Source: Mycolicibacterium aubagnense (GTDB lineage Bacteria > Actinomycetota > Actinomycetes > Mycobacteriales > Mycobacteriaceae). From it: a DNA stretch of 64,000 nt. The stretch is taken from the NCBI RefSeq assembly GCF_010730955.1, contig NZ_AP022577.1:1240001-1304000 (forward strand), given 5' to 3'. The position numbers were made by a program, and so were the translations under genes. A model generated the notes under the pieces. That model was not told where the DNA came from and did no database searches. It was given only the letters and a program-made list of their open reading frames with translations. Below, one piece after another: positions 17,798-25,633 of the stretch (position 1 is its first letter; the number at the start of each line of letters is the position of its first letter).

Positions 17798-18571
17798 ATG
17801 CGATACGCGCCAGACGCCCACGAGGCGGCTCGTCGGCCGCAAGCCGCCGGCCCTGCGGTTCCGGCCCCGATGACTCGCCACGACGGTAGCCCCATCGAGG
17901 TCCTCGTGGTCGACGACGAACCGGCGCTCGGCGACCTGGTAGCCATGGTGTTGCGGTACGAGGGCTGGCGGGTCACGGCTGCGCGCGACGGTGCGTCGGC
18001 CATCAAGAAGGCCGCTGCCGAGAAGCCCGACATCGTGGTGCTCGACGTCATGTTGCCGGACATGAGTGGGCTCGATGTGCTCCACGAATTGCACCGGATC
18101 CGCCCCGAACTACCAGTACTGCTACTCACTGCCAAAGACACCATCGAAGACCGCATCGCCGGATTGTCAGCGGGCGGAGACGATTACGTCACCAAGCCGT
18201 TCAATGTCGAGGAAATGGTGCTGCGGATGCGGGCACTGATTCGGCGGACCGGCGTCGGCGTCGCAGCCGACAGCGCGCAACTGGTCGTCGGCGATCTGGT
18301 ACTGGACGAAGACAGTCGCGAAGTCACCAGGGCGGGCACCGACATCACTTTGACCGCGACCGAATTCGAGGTGCTTCGGCTGATGATGAACAATCCTCGG
18401 CGGGTGCTGACCAAGACCCAGATCCTGCACGCCGTATGGGACTATGATTTCGAGGGCCGCTCAAACGTGGTGGAGCTGTACATCTCCTACCTACGCAAGA
18501 AGATCGATGCCGACCGCGCACCCATGATCCACACGGTCCGCGGGGTCGGCTATGTCCTCAAACCGCAGTGA
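17798..18571 (+). CDS. OmpR/PhoB-family response regulator
   Basis: 257-residue DNA-binding response regulator. The receiver domain (about residues 30-145) shows the acidic pair VDDEPALGD, the phospho-acceptor Asp in VVLDVMLPDMSG, Thr in LLLTAKD and Lys in DDYVTKPF. The C-terminal winged helix (about 165-257) contains LTATEFEVLRLM and RSNVVELYISYLRKKID. Size and partner resemble mycobacterial TrcR/TrcS, but orthology is not established. ATG at 17798 is chosen; ATG 17870 would remove only a disordered leader. It overlaps the histidine kinase gene by 20 bp, and a GT39-like membrane enzyme follows, so it probably adjusts envelope glycosylation or lipid decoration. Confidence 0.9.
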   Translation: MRYAPDAHEAARRPQAAGPAVPAPMTRHDGSPIEVLVVDDEPALGDLVAMVLRYEGWRVTAARDGASAIKKAAAEKPDIVVLDVMLPDMSGLDVLHELHRIRPELPVLLLTAKDTIEDRIAGLSAGGDDYVTKPFNVEEMVLRMRALIRRTGVGVAADSAQLVVGDLVLDEDSREVTRAGTDITLTATEFEVLRLMMNNPRRVLTKTQILHAVWDYDFEGRSNVVELYISYLRKKIDADRAPMIHTVRGVGYVLKPQ

Positions 18572-20102
18572 CGTCGTGGTGGCGGCCCCTCCGCCGCGGT
18601 CGCGAAGTGGCCGGAAGTATGCACCGCGCACTTGGACGTTGCGGCGCCGCCTGATCGTCGTGGTGTCGGTGCTCGGCGCGGGGCTGTGCGTCGCTGTTGG
18701 CGCCGGCACACTGATTGCGTTGCGGCACTTCCTCATCGGCCAACTCGACAACCAGGTTCTCGATGCCCAATCCCGGTCGATGACGTTCTTCGAGTTCGGG
18801 CCCCCGCCATTCCTGCGGTTCTCCGGTCCCGGGCCGATGTTCCTCGACGGCCCCGGCCAATCGGCGGGCACCGTGGGCGCGATCATCTCGCAGCCCGGGC
18901 AGAGCCACGCGGCGGTCATCTTGACCAGCGGCGACCGCCGGCCGGTCAGCTCGGCGGCATTGATACAGCTGGAACGAATTCCCCAGGGACGCACCGTCAG
19001 CGTCGACCTGGACGGCCTGGGTCCGTACCGGCTCGTCGCGCAGCCGTCCCACAATGAGGTCGTGGTGTCGGGTCTGCCGCTGGCTGGAGTGCAACAGACT
19101 CTGCGATCCGTCACCTGGATGATCGGTGGCTTTTCCACGCTGGCTCTGGTGGCGGCGACTGCCGCGGGGACTGTGATGATTCGCCGCGAACTCGTTCCGC
19201 TGTCACGGATGTCCGACGCCGCGCAATACGTTGCCGGACTGCCGCTGCACGAAGGTGACGTGCAAATTCCGTCGCAGATCGAGCCTGTGGACGCCGACAC
19301 CGCGCATACCGAGGTGGGCCGGTTGGGCACCGCGCTCAACAGCATGGTCGACCGGGTGGCCGACGGGCTGGCCACCCGCCACGCAAGCGAGACTCGGGTA
19401 CGGCAGTTCGTCGCCGATGCAAGCCACGAGCTGCGAACACCACTGGCCTCGATCCAGGGGTACACCGAGGTGGCCCGCCGGTTGATCACCGGGATACCTG
19501 ATGACGCGGCGGATGGATTGCGCACCGACCTGGTCTATGCGCTGACCCGCGTGCATGCCGAGTCCCGGCGGATGGGTCAACTGGTTGAGGACATGCTGCT
19601 GTTGGCCCGGCTCGACGCCGGCCGGCCCTTGGAGCACGACGAAGTCGACCTGTCCCAGATGGTGATCGACGCCGTGAGCGACGCCCACATGGCCGGCCCC
19701 GAACACCGGTGGGCCCTGGACCTGCCGGACCACCCGGTGATGGTCGTCGGCGACCGGGCGCGGTTGCAGCAGGTGCTGACCAATCTGCTGTCGAACGCCC
19801 GAGTCCATACCCCACCCGGCACCACGGTGGTCACCGCGCTCGCCGGGGCCGCCGGCGGGCCGGTCTCGTTGACAGTGACCGACGACGGACCGGGAATTGC
19901 ACCCGACGTGCTGCCGGAGATCTTCGAACGCTTCGCGCGCGGCGACGAATCCCGCTCCCGGGCAGCCGGGAGCACCGGGCTGGGTCTGGCCATCGCGCAA
20001 GCCGTGGCCAAAGCACACGCCGGCACGATCACCGTGCACAGCGATGCGGCCGGATCGGCGTTCACAGTGACGTTGCCCGCGCCGGACGGCCCGCGATCAT
20101 AG
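18552..20102 (+). CDS. Sensor histidine kinase
   Basis: 516-residue membrane histidine kinase. One membrane helix (about residues 32-55) and another (about 190-212) enclose an extracytoplasmic sensor of about 130 residues rich in Phe, Pro and Gly. HAMP follows (about 213-275), then the dimerisation domain with the phospho-accepting His in VADASHELRTPLASIQGY, and an ATPase domain with N box (LTNLLSNARVHTPPG), DDGPGI and GLGLAIAQ. All catalytic boxes are intact. Its start lies inside the 3' end of the response-regulator gene, so the two are translationally coupled. The signal is unknown. Confidence 0.92.
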   Translation: MSSNRSDVVVAAPPPRSRSGRKYAPRTWTLRRRLIVVVSVLGAGLCVAVGAGTLIALRHFLIGQLDNQVLDAQSRSMTFFEFGPPPFLRFSGPGPMFLDGPGQSAGTVGAIISQPGQSHAAVILTSGDRRPVSSAALIQLERIPQGRTVSVDLDGLGPYRLVAQPSHNEVVVSGLPLAGVQQTLRSVTWMIGGFSTLALVAATAAGTVMIRRELVPLSRMSDAAQYVAGLPLHEGDVQIPSQIEPVDADTAHTEVGRLGTALNSMVDRVADGLATRHASETRVRQFVADASHELRTPLASIQGYTEVARRLITGIPDDAADGLRTDLVYALTRVHAESRRMGQLVEDMLLLARLDAGRPLEHDEVDLSQMVIDAVSDAHMAGPEHRWALDLPDHPVMVVGDRARLQQVLTNLLSNARVHTPPGTTVVTALAGAAGGPVSLTVTDDGPGIAPDVLPEIFERFARGDESRSRAAGSTGLGLAIAQAVAKAHAGTITVHSDAAGSAFTVTLPAPDGPRS

Positions 20103-20125
20103 CTGCCCCTCAGACTCGACCAACG

Positions 20126-22105
20126 ATGAACCCAGGTAACTCACGAACCATGAGGAGCATGTTGCAGAACCTGACCGCACCGCATGCGCGACAACCCGAT
20201 GCCGAGTCGGCTCCTTGTGCGTCCCAGCCGGCGGCAGACCCGCGTTGGGCGCGGCCGGCTCTCGCTGTACTGCTGGTGGCCACCGCCGCGTTCTGGACTG
20301 TCACGCTGGGCCGGATGGGTTGGGCCAACGCGTTCTACGCCGCTGCGGTACAGGCCGGCACCCAGAGCTGGAAGGCGGTGCTGTTCGGCTCGTCGGACGC
20401 CGCGAATTCCATCACGGTGGACAAGCCACCCGCGTCGCTGTGGCCAATGGAGTTGAGCGCCAGAATATTCGGCGTCAACACCTGGTCGATACTGGTCCCG
20501 CAAGTCGTGATAGGCGTCGCCTCGGTCGGGCTGTTGTACATGATCGTACGACGGCAATTCGGCCCAGTCGCGGGCCTGATCACCGGTGGCACACTGGCTT
20601 TGACACCCGTGGCCACGCTGATGTTCCGGTACGACAATCCGGACGCTCTGCTGGTGCTGCTGATGATCGGTGCCGTCGGCGCCCTGATGCGGGCGGTAGA
20701 GGACGGCCGCACCCGGTGGTTGGTGCTGTGCGGCGCTCTCATCGGATTCGGCTTTCTGACAAAACAATTGCAGGTCATGCTGGTGGTTCCGGGTTTGGCG
20801 CTGACCTTTGTGGCCGCAGGTCCGTCGCGGCTGCGCACGCGGATGCTGCAATTGGTCGCAGCACTGCTGTCGATGGTGGTAGCAGGTGGATGGTGGGTCG
20901 CGCTGGTGGAGCTCATCCCAGCGGCCGACCGGCCCTACATCGGCGGGTCGACGGACAACAGCTTCTTGAACCTGACGTTCGGGTACAACGGCATGTCCCG
21001 GCTCAGTGGCAGTCATGGCGGTTTCCCCGAGCCGCCACCGGGCCTTTCCACGCCCCCTGGTGGCAAGCACGGCGGGTTCCCGTTCGGCTCAGATCCGAGC
21101 ATTCTCCGTCTGTTCACCGGCGAGTCCGGGACCCAGATCTCGTGGCTGCTGCCCGCCGCGCTGATCTTTCTCGTCGCCGGAATCATCTTGTGCGGCAAGG
21201 CTGCCCGCACCGATCCGCGACGTGCTCAGTATCTGGTTTGGGGAGGTTGGCTGCTCGGCACGGGCGGTGTGTTCAGCTTCATGTCGGGCCTGTACCACGA
21301 TTACTACACAATGGCACTGTCGCCGGCCGTAGCCGCGCTGGTCGGCATCGGCGCGACCCAGCTGTGGCACCGTCGTTCGACCATCTGGGCTTCGCTGACC
21401 CTGGCCACAACGGCCGCGATCACCACCGGATGGTCGTGGGTATTGCTGAACCGCACACCGGATTTCGTGCCATGGTTGCGCTGGGCCGTACTGGCTGTCG
21501 GTATCGCCGCGGCGGTGCTGCTGGTGCTGGATCGGCTACGTGGTGCCCGATTCGGATCGTGGGCCGCCGCGCTCGCCCTCGTCGCCGCATTGGCCGGCCC
21601 ACTCGCGTACTGCGTACAAACCGTAGCCACGTCGCACAACGGCGGCGTCGTCACCGCCGGGCCGCAGGTGGCCGGTGCACATCCCCCCGGGCCGCTTCCG
21701 GGGTTCGACAAGGCGCCCAGCGCGCACCTGGCCCAGCTGTTGCGGGCCGATGCTGGTGAATACACCTGGGCAGCGGCCACCATCGGATCCAACGAAGCGG
21801 CGAACTACCAGTTGGCCTCGGGTGAGCCGGTGATGCCGATCGGCGGATTCATCGGCAGTGACCCCTCGCCGACACTTGCACAATTCCAGAAGTACGTCGC
21901 CGACGGTCAGATCCACTACTTCATCGTGTCGCGGGGACCTGGTGGACCTGGGATGCCCGACGCGCCCGGGCGGCAGGGCAAGGCGGACAAAACTGTGACC
22001 GAGGGCGCCAAGATCTCCGACTGGGTGAAGCAGAACTTCATTGCCGACACCGCCGACGGGGCGACCTACTACGACCTGACCTCGCCACAGCACCACGGTG
22101 CCTAG
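20126..22105 (+). CDS. GT39-like membrane glycosyltransferase (PMT/ArnT-type)
   Basis: 659-residue polytopic membrane protein with about ten hydrophobic segments. The early acidic region VDKPPASLWP (in the first extracytoplasmic loop after the first helix) and FRYDNPDALLVLLM are typical of ArnT/PMT_2-type transferases that use polyprenyl-phosphate sugars. A Gly/Pro-rich loop (about residues 290-330) and a C-terminal extracytoplasmic domain with GPGGPGMPDAPGRQG are low-complexity insertions. It starts 23 bp after the kinase gene, and RR-HK-GT39 gene sets are recurrent in Gram-positive bacteria, so it is probably the main output gene of the two-component system. The acceptor (protein, lipid or wall polymer) is unknown. 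Confidence 0.85.
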   Translation: MNPGNSRTMRSMLQNLTAPHARQPDAESAPCASQPAADPRWARPALAVLLVATAAFWTVTLGRMGWANAFYAAAVQAGTQSWKAVLFGSSDAANSITVDKPPASLWPMELSARIFGVNTWSILVPQVVIGVASVGLLYMIVRRQFGPVAGLITGGTLALTPVATLMFRYDNPDALLVLLMIGAVGALMRAVEDGRTRWLVLCGALIGFGFLTKQLQVMLVVPGLALTFVAAGPSRLRTRMLQLVAALLSMVVAGGWWVALVELIPAADRPYIGGSTDNSFLNLTFGYNGMSRLSGSHGGFPEPPPGLSTPPGGKHGGFPFGSDPSILRLFTGESGTQISWLLPAALIFLVAGIILCGKAARTDPRRAQYLVWGGWLLGTGGVFSFMSGLYHDYYTMALSPAVAALVGIGATQLWHRRSTIWASLTLATTAAITTGWSWVLLNRTPDFVPWLRWAVLAVGIAAAVLLVLDRLRGARFGSWAAALALVAALAGPLAYCVQTVATSHNGGVVTAGPQVAGAHPPGPLPGFDKAPSAHLAQLLRADAGEYTWAAATIGSNEAANYQLASGEPVMPIGGFIGSDPSPTLAQFQKYVADGQIHYFIVSRGPGGPGMPDAPGRQGKADKTVTEGAKISDWVKQNFIADTADGATYYDLTSPQHHGA

Positions 22106-22177
22106 GCCGGTACTGCCGAATACCGTTGTCAAATAACGAAAGAACGAAGGAACTCGCTGAGCGGTCGACCAGAACCG

Positions 22178-22363
22178 TCAACCACCGGGCTGCGACCGGG
22201 CCGGCTCCGACGAGGAGCCGGCCGCAAAATCAGCGGTCGGGTCGGCGGCCTGCTGGATCAAGACGGCTGCGATAGCCGCGCCCAAACCCGCACCTGCGCT
22301 GATCAACCCGAAAGCTGCCAGTGCCACCCCGGCCCGACGACGCGTCTTGCGCTGCATGATCAT
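22178..22363 (-). CDS. Small membrane/exported protein, paralogue of the 24.2-kb gene
   Basis: 61-residue protein: a basic start (MIMQRKTRRRAG) followed by a hydrophobic segment (VALAAFGLISAGAGLGAAIA) and a short polar tail rich in Ala, Ser and Pro. It looks like a signal peptide or single membrane anchor. ATG at 22363 is preferred because GAGGAG lies 9 bases upstream. The start, hydrophobic core and upstream DNA are clearly related to the proline-rich gene at 24200-24442; here the tail is shorter and lacks the proline repeats. It converges on the GT39 gene. Function unknown. Confidence 0.6.
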   Translation of the reverse strand: MIMQRKTRRRAGVALAAFGLISAGAGLGAAIAAVLIQQAADPTADFAAGSSSEPARSQPGG

Positions 22364-22750
22364 GCGCACCATCTCCTCGTTGCGGAACAACCTGACAGTC
22401 GCAGACCATATCGCAGCGTGGTTCGGTGCGCTGAACTGTCGAATTTGCTGACATAGCACCAGAAAATGCGCTCGAACATCCACTCGTGACGAAGGGCCTT
22501 GCGCCATCGATTCCCTTGACCATGTTGCGCTACAGCATATTTCAGCGGTCTGTCGATCAACTCAACAGCGTTTGAGGCCGATGGGAATTGGCGTCAAGAA
22601 GGCCGATCAACAGTCCCGCCGCCGCATATTCATACCGCCGCAATACAGTATCCATACGAATTCCCCAGGGTCGGAGTCGAAGCGGGCCAAGTTTCCGAGC
22701 CTTCGATCACGGCCTGGCGTTGCGGCCCCGTGGTCGGTAAGTATGTACTC
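22364..22750. other. 387-bp non-coding region, duplicated leader copy 1
   Basis: Divergent gap between the small-protein gene and the photolyase gene. Much of it aligns with the equivalent gap at about 24443-24760: the stretch next to the small gene (such as GACAGTTCAGCGCACC here and GACAATTCACCCCACC there), the internal ATGCTGTA, and the 50-bp element at the far end. No coding region is evident in it. Confidence 0.6.
22621..22671 (+). repeat. About 50-bp upstream element, copy 1
   Basis: This element, ending in ATACGAATTCCCCAGGGT, recurs at 24710-24760 as ATATGAATTCCCCAGGGT with roughly 80 percent identity over its length. Here it lies about 80 bp before the photolyase start. It may be a shared promoter or operator rather than a mobile repeat. 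Confidence 0.6.
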
Positions 22751-24103
22751 GTGCCATCCCTGCTCTGGTTCCGCCGAGACCTCCGGTTGAGCGATCTACC
22801 CGCGCTATCGGCAGCGGTCGACCAAGACCGTGATGTACTCGCCTGCTTCGTTCTCGATCCTCGGCTCGAAGCCTCCTCGAGTGCCCGCCGCCTGCAATTC
22901 CTCGGAGACTCCCTGCGGCAGTTGCACGCGGATCTGTCCGGCCGATTGCTGGTCACTCGTGGACGTCCGGAGGAGCGAATTCCGTTGCTCGCCGATGAGA
23001 TCAACGCGTCCGCAGTTCACGTGTCGGCGGACTTCACTCCGTTCGGCCGACACCGCGATGCACGCGTACAGGATGCGTTGGGCAACGTACCGCTGGTGTC
23101 CACGGGCTCCGCGTACCTGGTCTCACCCGGCCGGGTCATGAAAGACGACGACACACCTTATCGGGTGTTCACCCCGTACTTCCGGCGATGGCGCGATCAT
23201 GGATGGCGCCGGCCGGCCCGAACCGGAGTGCATTCGGCGCAGTGGATCGACCCGGACGGGTTGCACACAGCGGCGGGCCAGCCGGGCCACATTCCGGATC
23301 CCGGTGTGCCGCTCTGCTTCACCGCCGGCGAGGCGTCGGCCCTGCAGCGGTGGAGGCGATTCGTCGCCGATGGATTGATGGACTACGCCGATCAACGAGA
23401 CCGGCCCGCAGCCGACGGCACCAGCGCACTGTCGGCGCATTTGAAGTTCGGCACGATCCATCCCCGCACCATGGCCGACGATCTGGACCTCGGGCAGAGC
23501 AGCCACGTTGCGTATCTGCGGCAGTTGGCTTTTCGTGATTTCTACGCGGCAGTGTTGTACCACTGGCCGGACAGCGCGTGGCACAACTGGAACCGCGATT
23601 TCGACGCGATCGAAACGGACACCGACGCCGCGGCGGTACGACTGTTCGAGGCGTGGAAGCAGGGCCTGACGGGATTCCCGTTCATCGATGCCGGAATGCG
23701 GCAGCTGAGCCAGACCGGTTTCATGCCCAACCGGCTGCGGATGGTCACCGCGTCGTTCCTCGTCAAAGACCTACACCTGCCGTGGCAGTGGGGCGCCCGC
23801 TGGTTCATGGCACAGTTGGTCGACGGCGACATCGCCAACAATCAGCACGGCTGGCAATGGTCCGCCGGCTGCGGAACTGACGCCGCCCCGTACTTTCGGG
23901 TGTTCAACCCCACGACGCAGGGAAAGAAGTTCGATCCCACAGGCGCCTACATCCGCCGCTGGGTTCCTGAGTTGGCGGACGTCGCAGATGTCCACCTCGC
24001 ATCTGGCACCCGTCCACCCGGTTACCCGGCACCGATCGTTGACCACGGCGACGAACGTGCCGAAGCACTTCGGCGATATCGGGCAGTCGGGAGTCAAGGT
24101 TGA
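22751..24103 (+). CDS. phr: Deoxyribodipyrimidine photolyase / cryptochrome family
   Basis: 450-residue photolyase that would use FAD and blue light to split cyclobutane pyrimidine dimers. LLWFRRDLRLSD at the start marks the antenna-binding alpha/beta domain; the helical FAD domain has LSAHLKFGTIHPRTM, RQLAFRDFYAAVLYHWP, FPFIDAGMRQLSQTGFMPNRLRM and DGDIANNQHGWQWSAG, including the Trp/Met/Asn residues that contact dimer and flavin in class I CPD photolyases. GTG at 22751 gives the family-typical start; an in-frame GTG at 22730 is possible. It lies downstream of the duplicated 50-bp element that also precedes the GerW-like gene, hinting at common, perhaps stress-linked, control. Confidence 0.93.
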   Translation: MPSLLWFRRDLRLSDLPALSAAVDQDRDVLACFVLDPRLEASSSARRLQFLGDSLRQLHADLSGRLLVTRGRPEERIPLLADEINASAVHVSADFTPFGRHRDARVQDALGNVPLVSTGSAYLVSPGRVMKDDDTPYRVFTPYFRRWRDHGWRRPARTGVHSAQWIDPDGLHTAAGQPGHIPDPGVPLCFTAGEASALQRWRRFVADGLMDYADQRDRPAADGTSALSAHLKFGTIHPRTMADDLDLGQSSHVAYLRQLAFRDFYAAVLYHWPDSAWHNWNRDFDAIETDTDAAAVRLFEAWKQGLTGFPFIDAGMRQLSQTGFMPNRLRMVTASFLVKDLHLPWQWGARWFMAQLVDGDIANNQHGWQWSAGCGTDAAPYFRVFNPTTQGKKFDPTGAYIRRWVPELADVADVHLASGTRPPGYPAPIVDHGDERAEALRRYRAVGSQG

Positions 24104-24199
24104 CCCGAGGCACGGAGACGGGCCGACCACCCGGCCGTATCCCGTTCCGCGTCAACGGTGAGCGGGCTACGAGCCGGGCGGTCGAGTTGCTACGCGGGA

Positions 24200-24442
24200 T
24201 CAGAATGGCGGAGGCGGCAGCAACGGTCCACCCGGGGGCGGCGGAATCCCCGGCCCCGGCGGCGCGAGGCCGGGCCCGCCGGGAGGCGGCACATTGGGTC
24301 CGGGCGGCAGGATGCCCGGACCGGGCGGTGGGGGCGGCTGCGCGCCGGCGACGGCTGCGCTGAATCCTGCGCCCGCACCCATCAGCGCGATCGCAACCAA
24401 TGCGACCCCCGTACGGTGACGTGTCTTGTGCTGCTTTGACAT
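24200..24442 (-). CDS. Small exported proline/glycine-rich protein
   Basis: 80-residue protein with a basic start (MSKQHKTRHRTG), a hydrophobic core ending in AVAGAQ that fits a cleavable signal peptide (about residues 1-35), and a mature part made almost wholly of proline, glycine and leucine in PPGPGI/PPPG-type repeats. ATG at 24442 has AGGAG 8 bases upstream. It is a paralogue of the gene at 22178-22363, sharing the signal region and the leader. Such low-complexity mature peptides suggest an envelope or cell-wall matrix role, which is inference only. It converges on the photolyase gene. Confidence 0.68.
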   Translation of the reverse strand: MSKQHKTRHRTGVALVAIALMGAGAGFSAAVAGAQPPPPPGPGILPPGPNVPPPGGPGLAPPGPGIPPPPGGPLLPPPPF

Positions 24443-24466
24443 TCGCACATCTCCTAGATTGTGGAA

Positions 24467-24628
24467 CTACTGACGGTTGCCGACAGTAACCCATTTCAGC
24501 AGGTGGGGTGAATTGTCTGATTTCGGCAACATCGCGCACCGAAGCACTATTTCGTGGGACATTTCGCTAATGTCACGTTCCGTACCGTTGTAGCCAAATG
24601 TATTGTCATACAGCATCTTACGATCCAT
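24467..24628 (-). CDS. Possible 53-codon small ORF in the leader
   Basis: A 53-codon reading frame starting MDRKMLYDNTFGYNG with an excellent ribosome site (GGAGG, 7 bases before ATG) ends 24 bp before the proline-rich small gene. Composition and codon use are far less GC-rich than neighbouring genes. In the paralogous leader at 22.4-22.6 kb the aligned DNA has a stop soon after the matching ATGCTGTA, so the frame is not conserved. It may be a real leader peptide, a decayed gene or chance. Confidence 0.3.
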   Translation of the reverse strand: MDRKMLYDNTFGYNGTERDISEMSHEIVLRCAMLPKSDNSPHLLKWVTVGNRQ

Positions 24629-24818
24629 CAAACGTCCTCCGGAAATGTCACTTTCATTCACCGGACAAGGCAATCGATCAGGTTGCGCGCATTCCCGACT
24701 CCATTCTCCGCGCCACATTCATATCGGCGCAGTACGGAATCCATATGAATTCCCCAGGGTTTGACGCGCGTTGTTCTTCAACCGCTGTGTTGTGCGGACA
24801 TATCCGGCAGCTGAACAG
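24629..24818. other. Duplicated leader copy 2 and GerW promoter region
   Basis: Non-coding DNA between the small ORF and the GerW-like gene. It carries the second copy of the 50-bp element (24710-24760) and is clearly less GC-rich than the surroundings. No other gene is seen. Confidence 0.5.
24710..24760 (+). repeat. About 50-bp upstream element, copy 2
   Basis: Partner of the element at 22621-22671. This copy contains the inverted pair GGAAT...ATTCC around CCATATGA and ends 58 bp before the GTG of the GerW-like gene. A weaker echo (GTACGAATACTCCCAG) occurs near 25528, upstream of the secreted phosphoesterase. Confidence 0.6.
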
Positions 24819-25259
24819 GTGAGTACGCCGACCGCAGCCGCAGACGGGCCTGGCACATGGCAGGCCCGTCGCCTTACGCTGACGACCATCACGCACGACC
24901 ACGCGGAGGCCACGTTGCAGAATCCAGAAGCTTTTCTCGACCAGTTCGCCGACGACGCAGGTGGTCGGGTATTCGCCGAGCCGTACCACACGCCCGACGG
25001 GGCGACCGTCATTCCCGTGGCGAAGATCGGCCGCGGCGGCGGCGCCACGACGGCAAAACCGCTCGGCGTGTTCGTTATTCGCGATGGCGGCACAACGTGG
25101 GTACCGGCGGTGGATGCCGACCGTATCGCGTTGATCGGCGTGGTGACCGGCCTGATCACCGCGGTGATCGGTTGCCTGGCGATCCTGCGGCGTCCGCCGT
25201 GGCCTGACCTGTCCGACCACGGGAATCCGGTGTCGCGTCGCCGCCGATTCAATCCATAA
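24819..25259 (+). CDS. GerW/YtfJ-family protein with C-terminal membrane helix
   Basis: 146-residue protein of the GerW (sporulation protein YtfJ) family: ADDAGGRVFAEPYHTPDGATVIPVAKIGRGGG is the family core, split by a glycine-rich turn, followed by PLGVFVIRDGG and a hydrophobic helix (ALIGVVTGLITAVIGCLAIL). In Bacillus and Streptomyces relatives link to spore development, but the family is widespread in non-sporulating actinobacteria, where its role is unknown. GTG at 24819 follows an AACAG stretch with no strong ribosome site, so the start is the least sure part. It follows the duplicated 50-bp element and is followed by a long hairpin about 180 bp downstream. Confidence 0.78.
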   Translation: MSTPTAAADGPGTWQARRLTLTTITHDHAEATLQNPEAFLDQFADDAGGRVFAEPYHTPDGATVIPVAKIGRGGGATTAKPLGVFVIRDGGTTWVPAVDADRIALIGVVTGLITAVIGCLAILRRPPWPDLSDHGNPVSRRRRFNP

Positions 25260-25633
25260 CTCCCTCGTTGCGTGGTTTCGCGATTCCACGCCCGGGTAAC
25301 CGTGGTGCGGGGGTCGTGGAGTTGTTCTGCCGCGGGACATGGGCCACCGGCATGCAGGCCGTTTGGAACCCTGACCTGGGCGCCTGGGGCGTTTGGGACA
25401 TGCGGACCAGCACGTTCAATCGGCTTTAGCACCCCAAGAAGCGGCCGCCACCCCGTCGTGACGACGCGGTGGCGGCCCGCATTTGTCCACCGCCAGAAGC
25501 GGTCATCACCAAAATCACTGGAAACTGTACGAATACTCCCAGCTTCATTCCAGGCGGAAATGCTAATCGCTACGTCAATTCTTTCTACCGTTACCGCCAG
25601 ACATTGGCAGCGGGCGGGCGGAGGGGATGAACC
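25260..25633. other. 374-bp non-coding region with hairpin
   Basis: Gap between the GerW-like gene and the secreted phosphoesterase. It contains the strong hairpin at 25443-25477, an echo of the 50-bp promoter element near 25528, and an AT-rich stretch (about 25560-25600) that may hold the promoter of the next gene. No coding frame is convincing. Confidence 0.5.
25443..25477. terminator. Strong GC-rich hairpin, probable terminator
   Basis: GGCCGCCACC pairs with GGTGGCGGCC, then after one C-C mismatch CGTCG pairs with CGACG around a TGA loop: 15 pairs in a 35-base element. It is followed by ATTTGT rather than a long T tract. It would separate the GerW transcript from the phosphoesterase. Confidence 0.6.

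Noticed and set aside
22621-24760. The two 50-bp repeats as ends of a mobile element
   Set aside because: They are in the same orientation relative to their small genes, without terminal inverted repeats, target duplications or a transposase; a segmental duplication explains them better.
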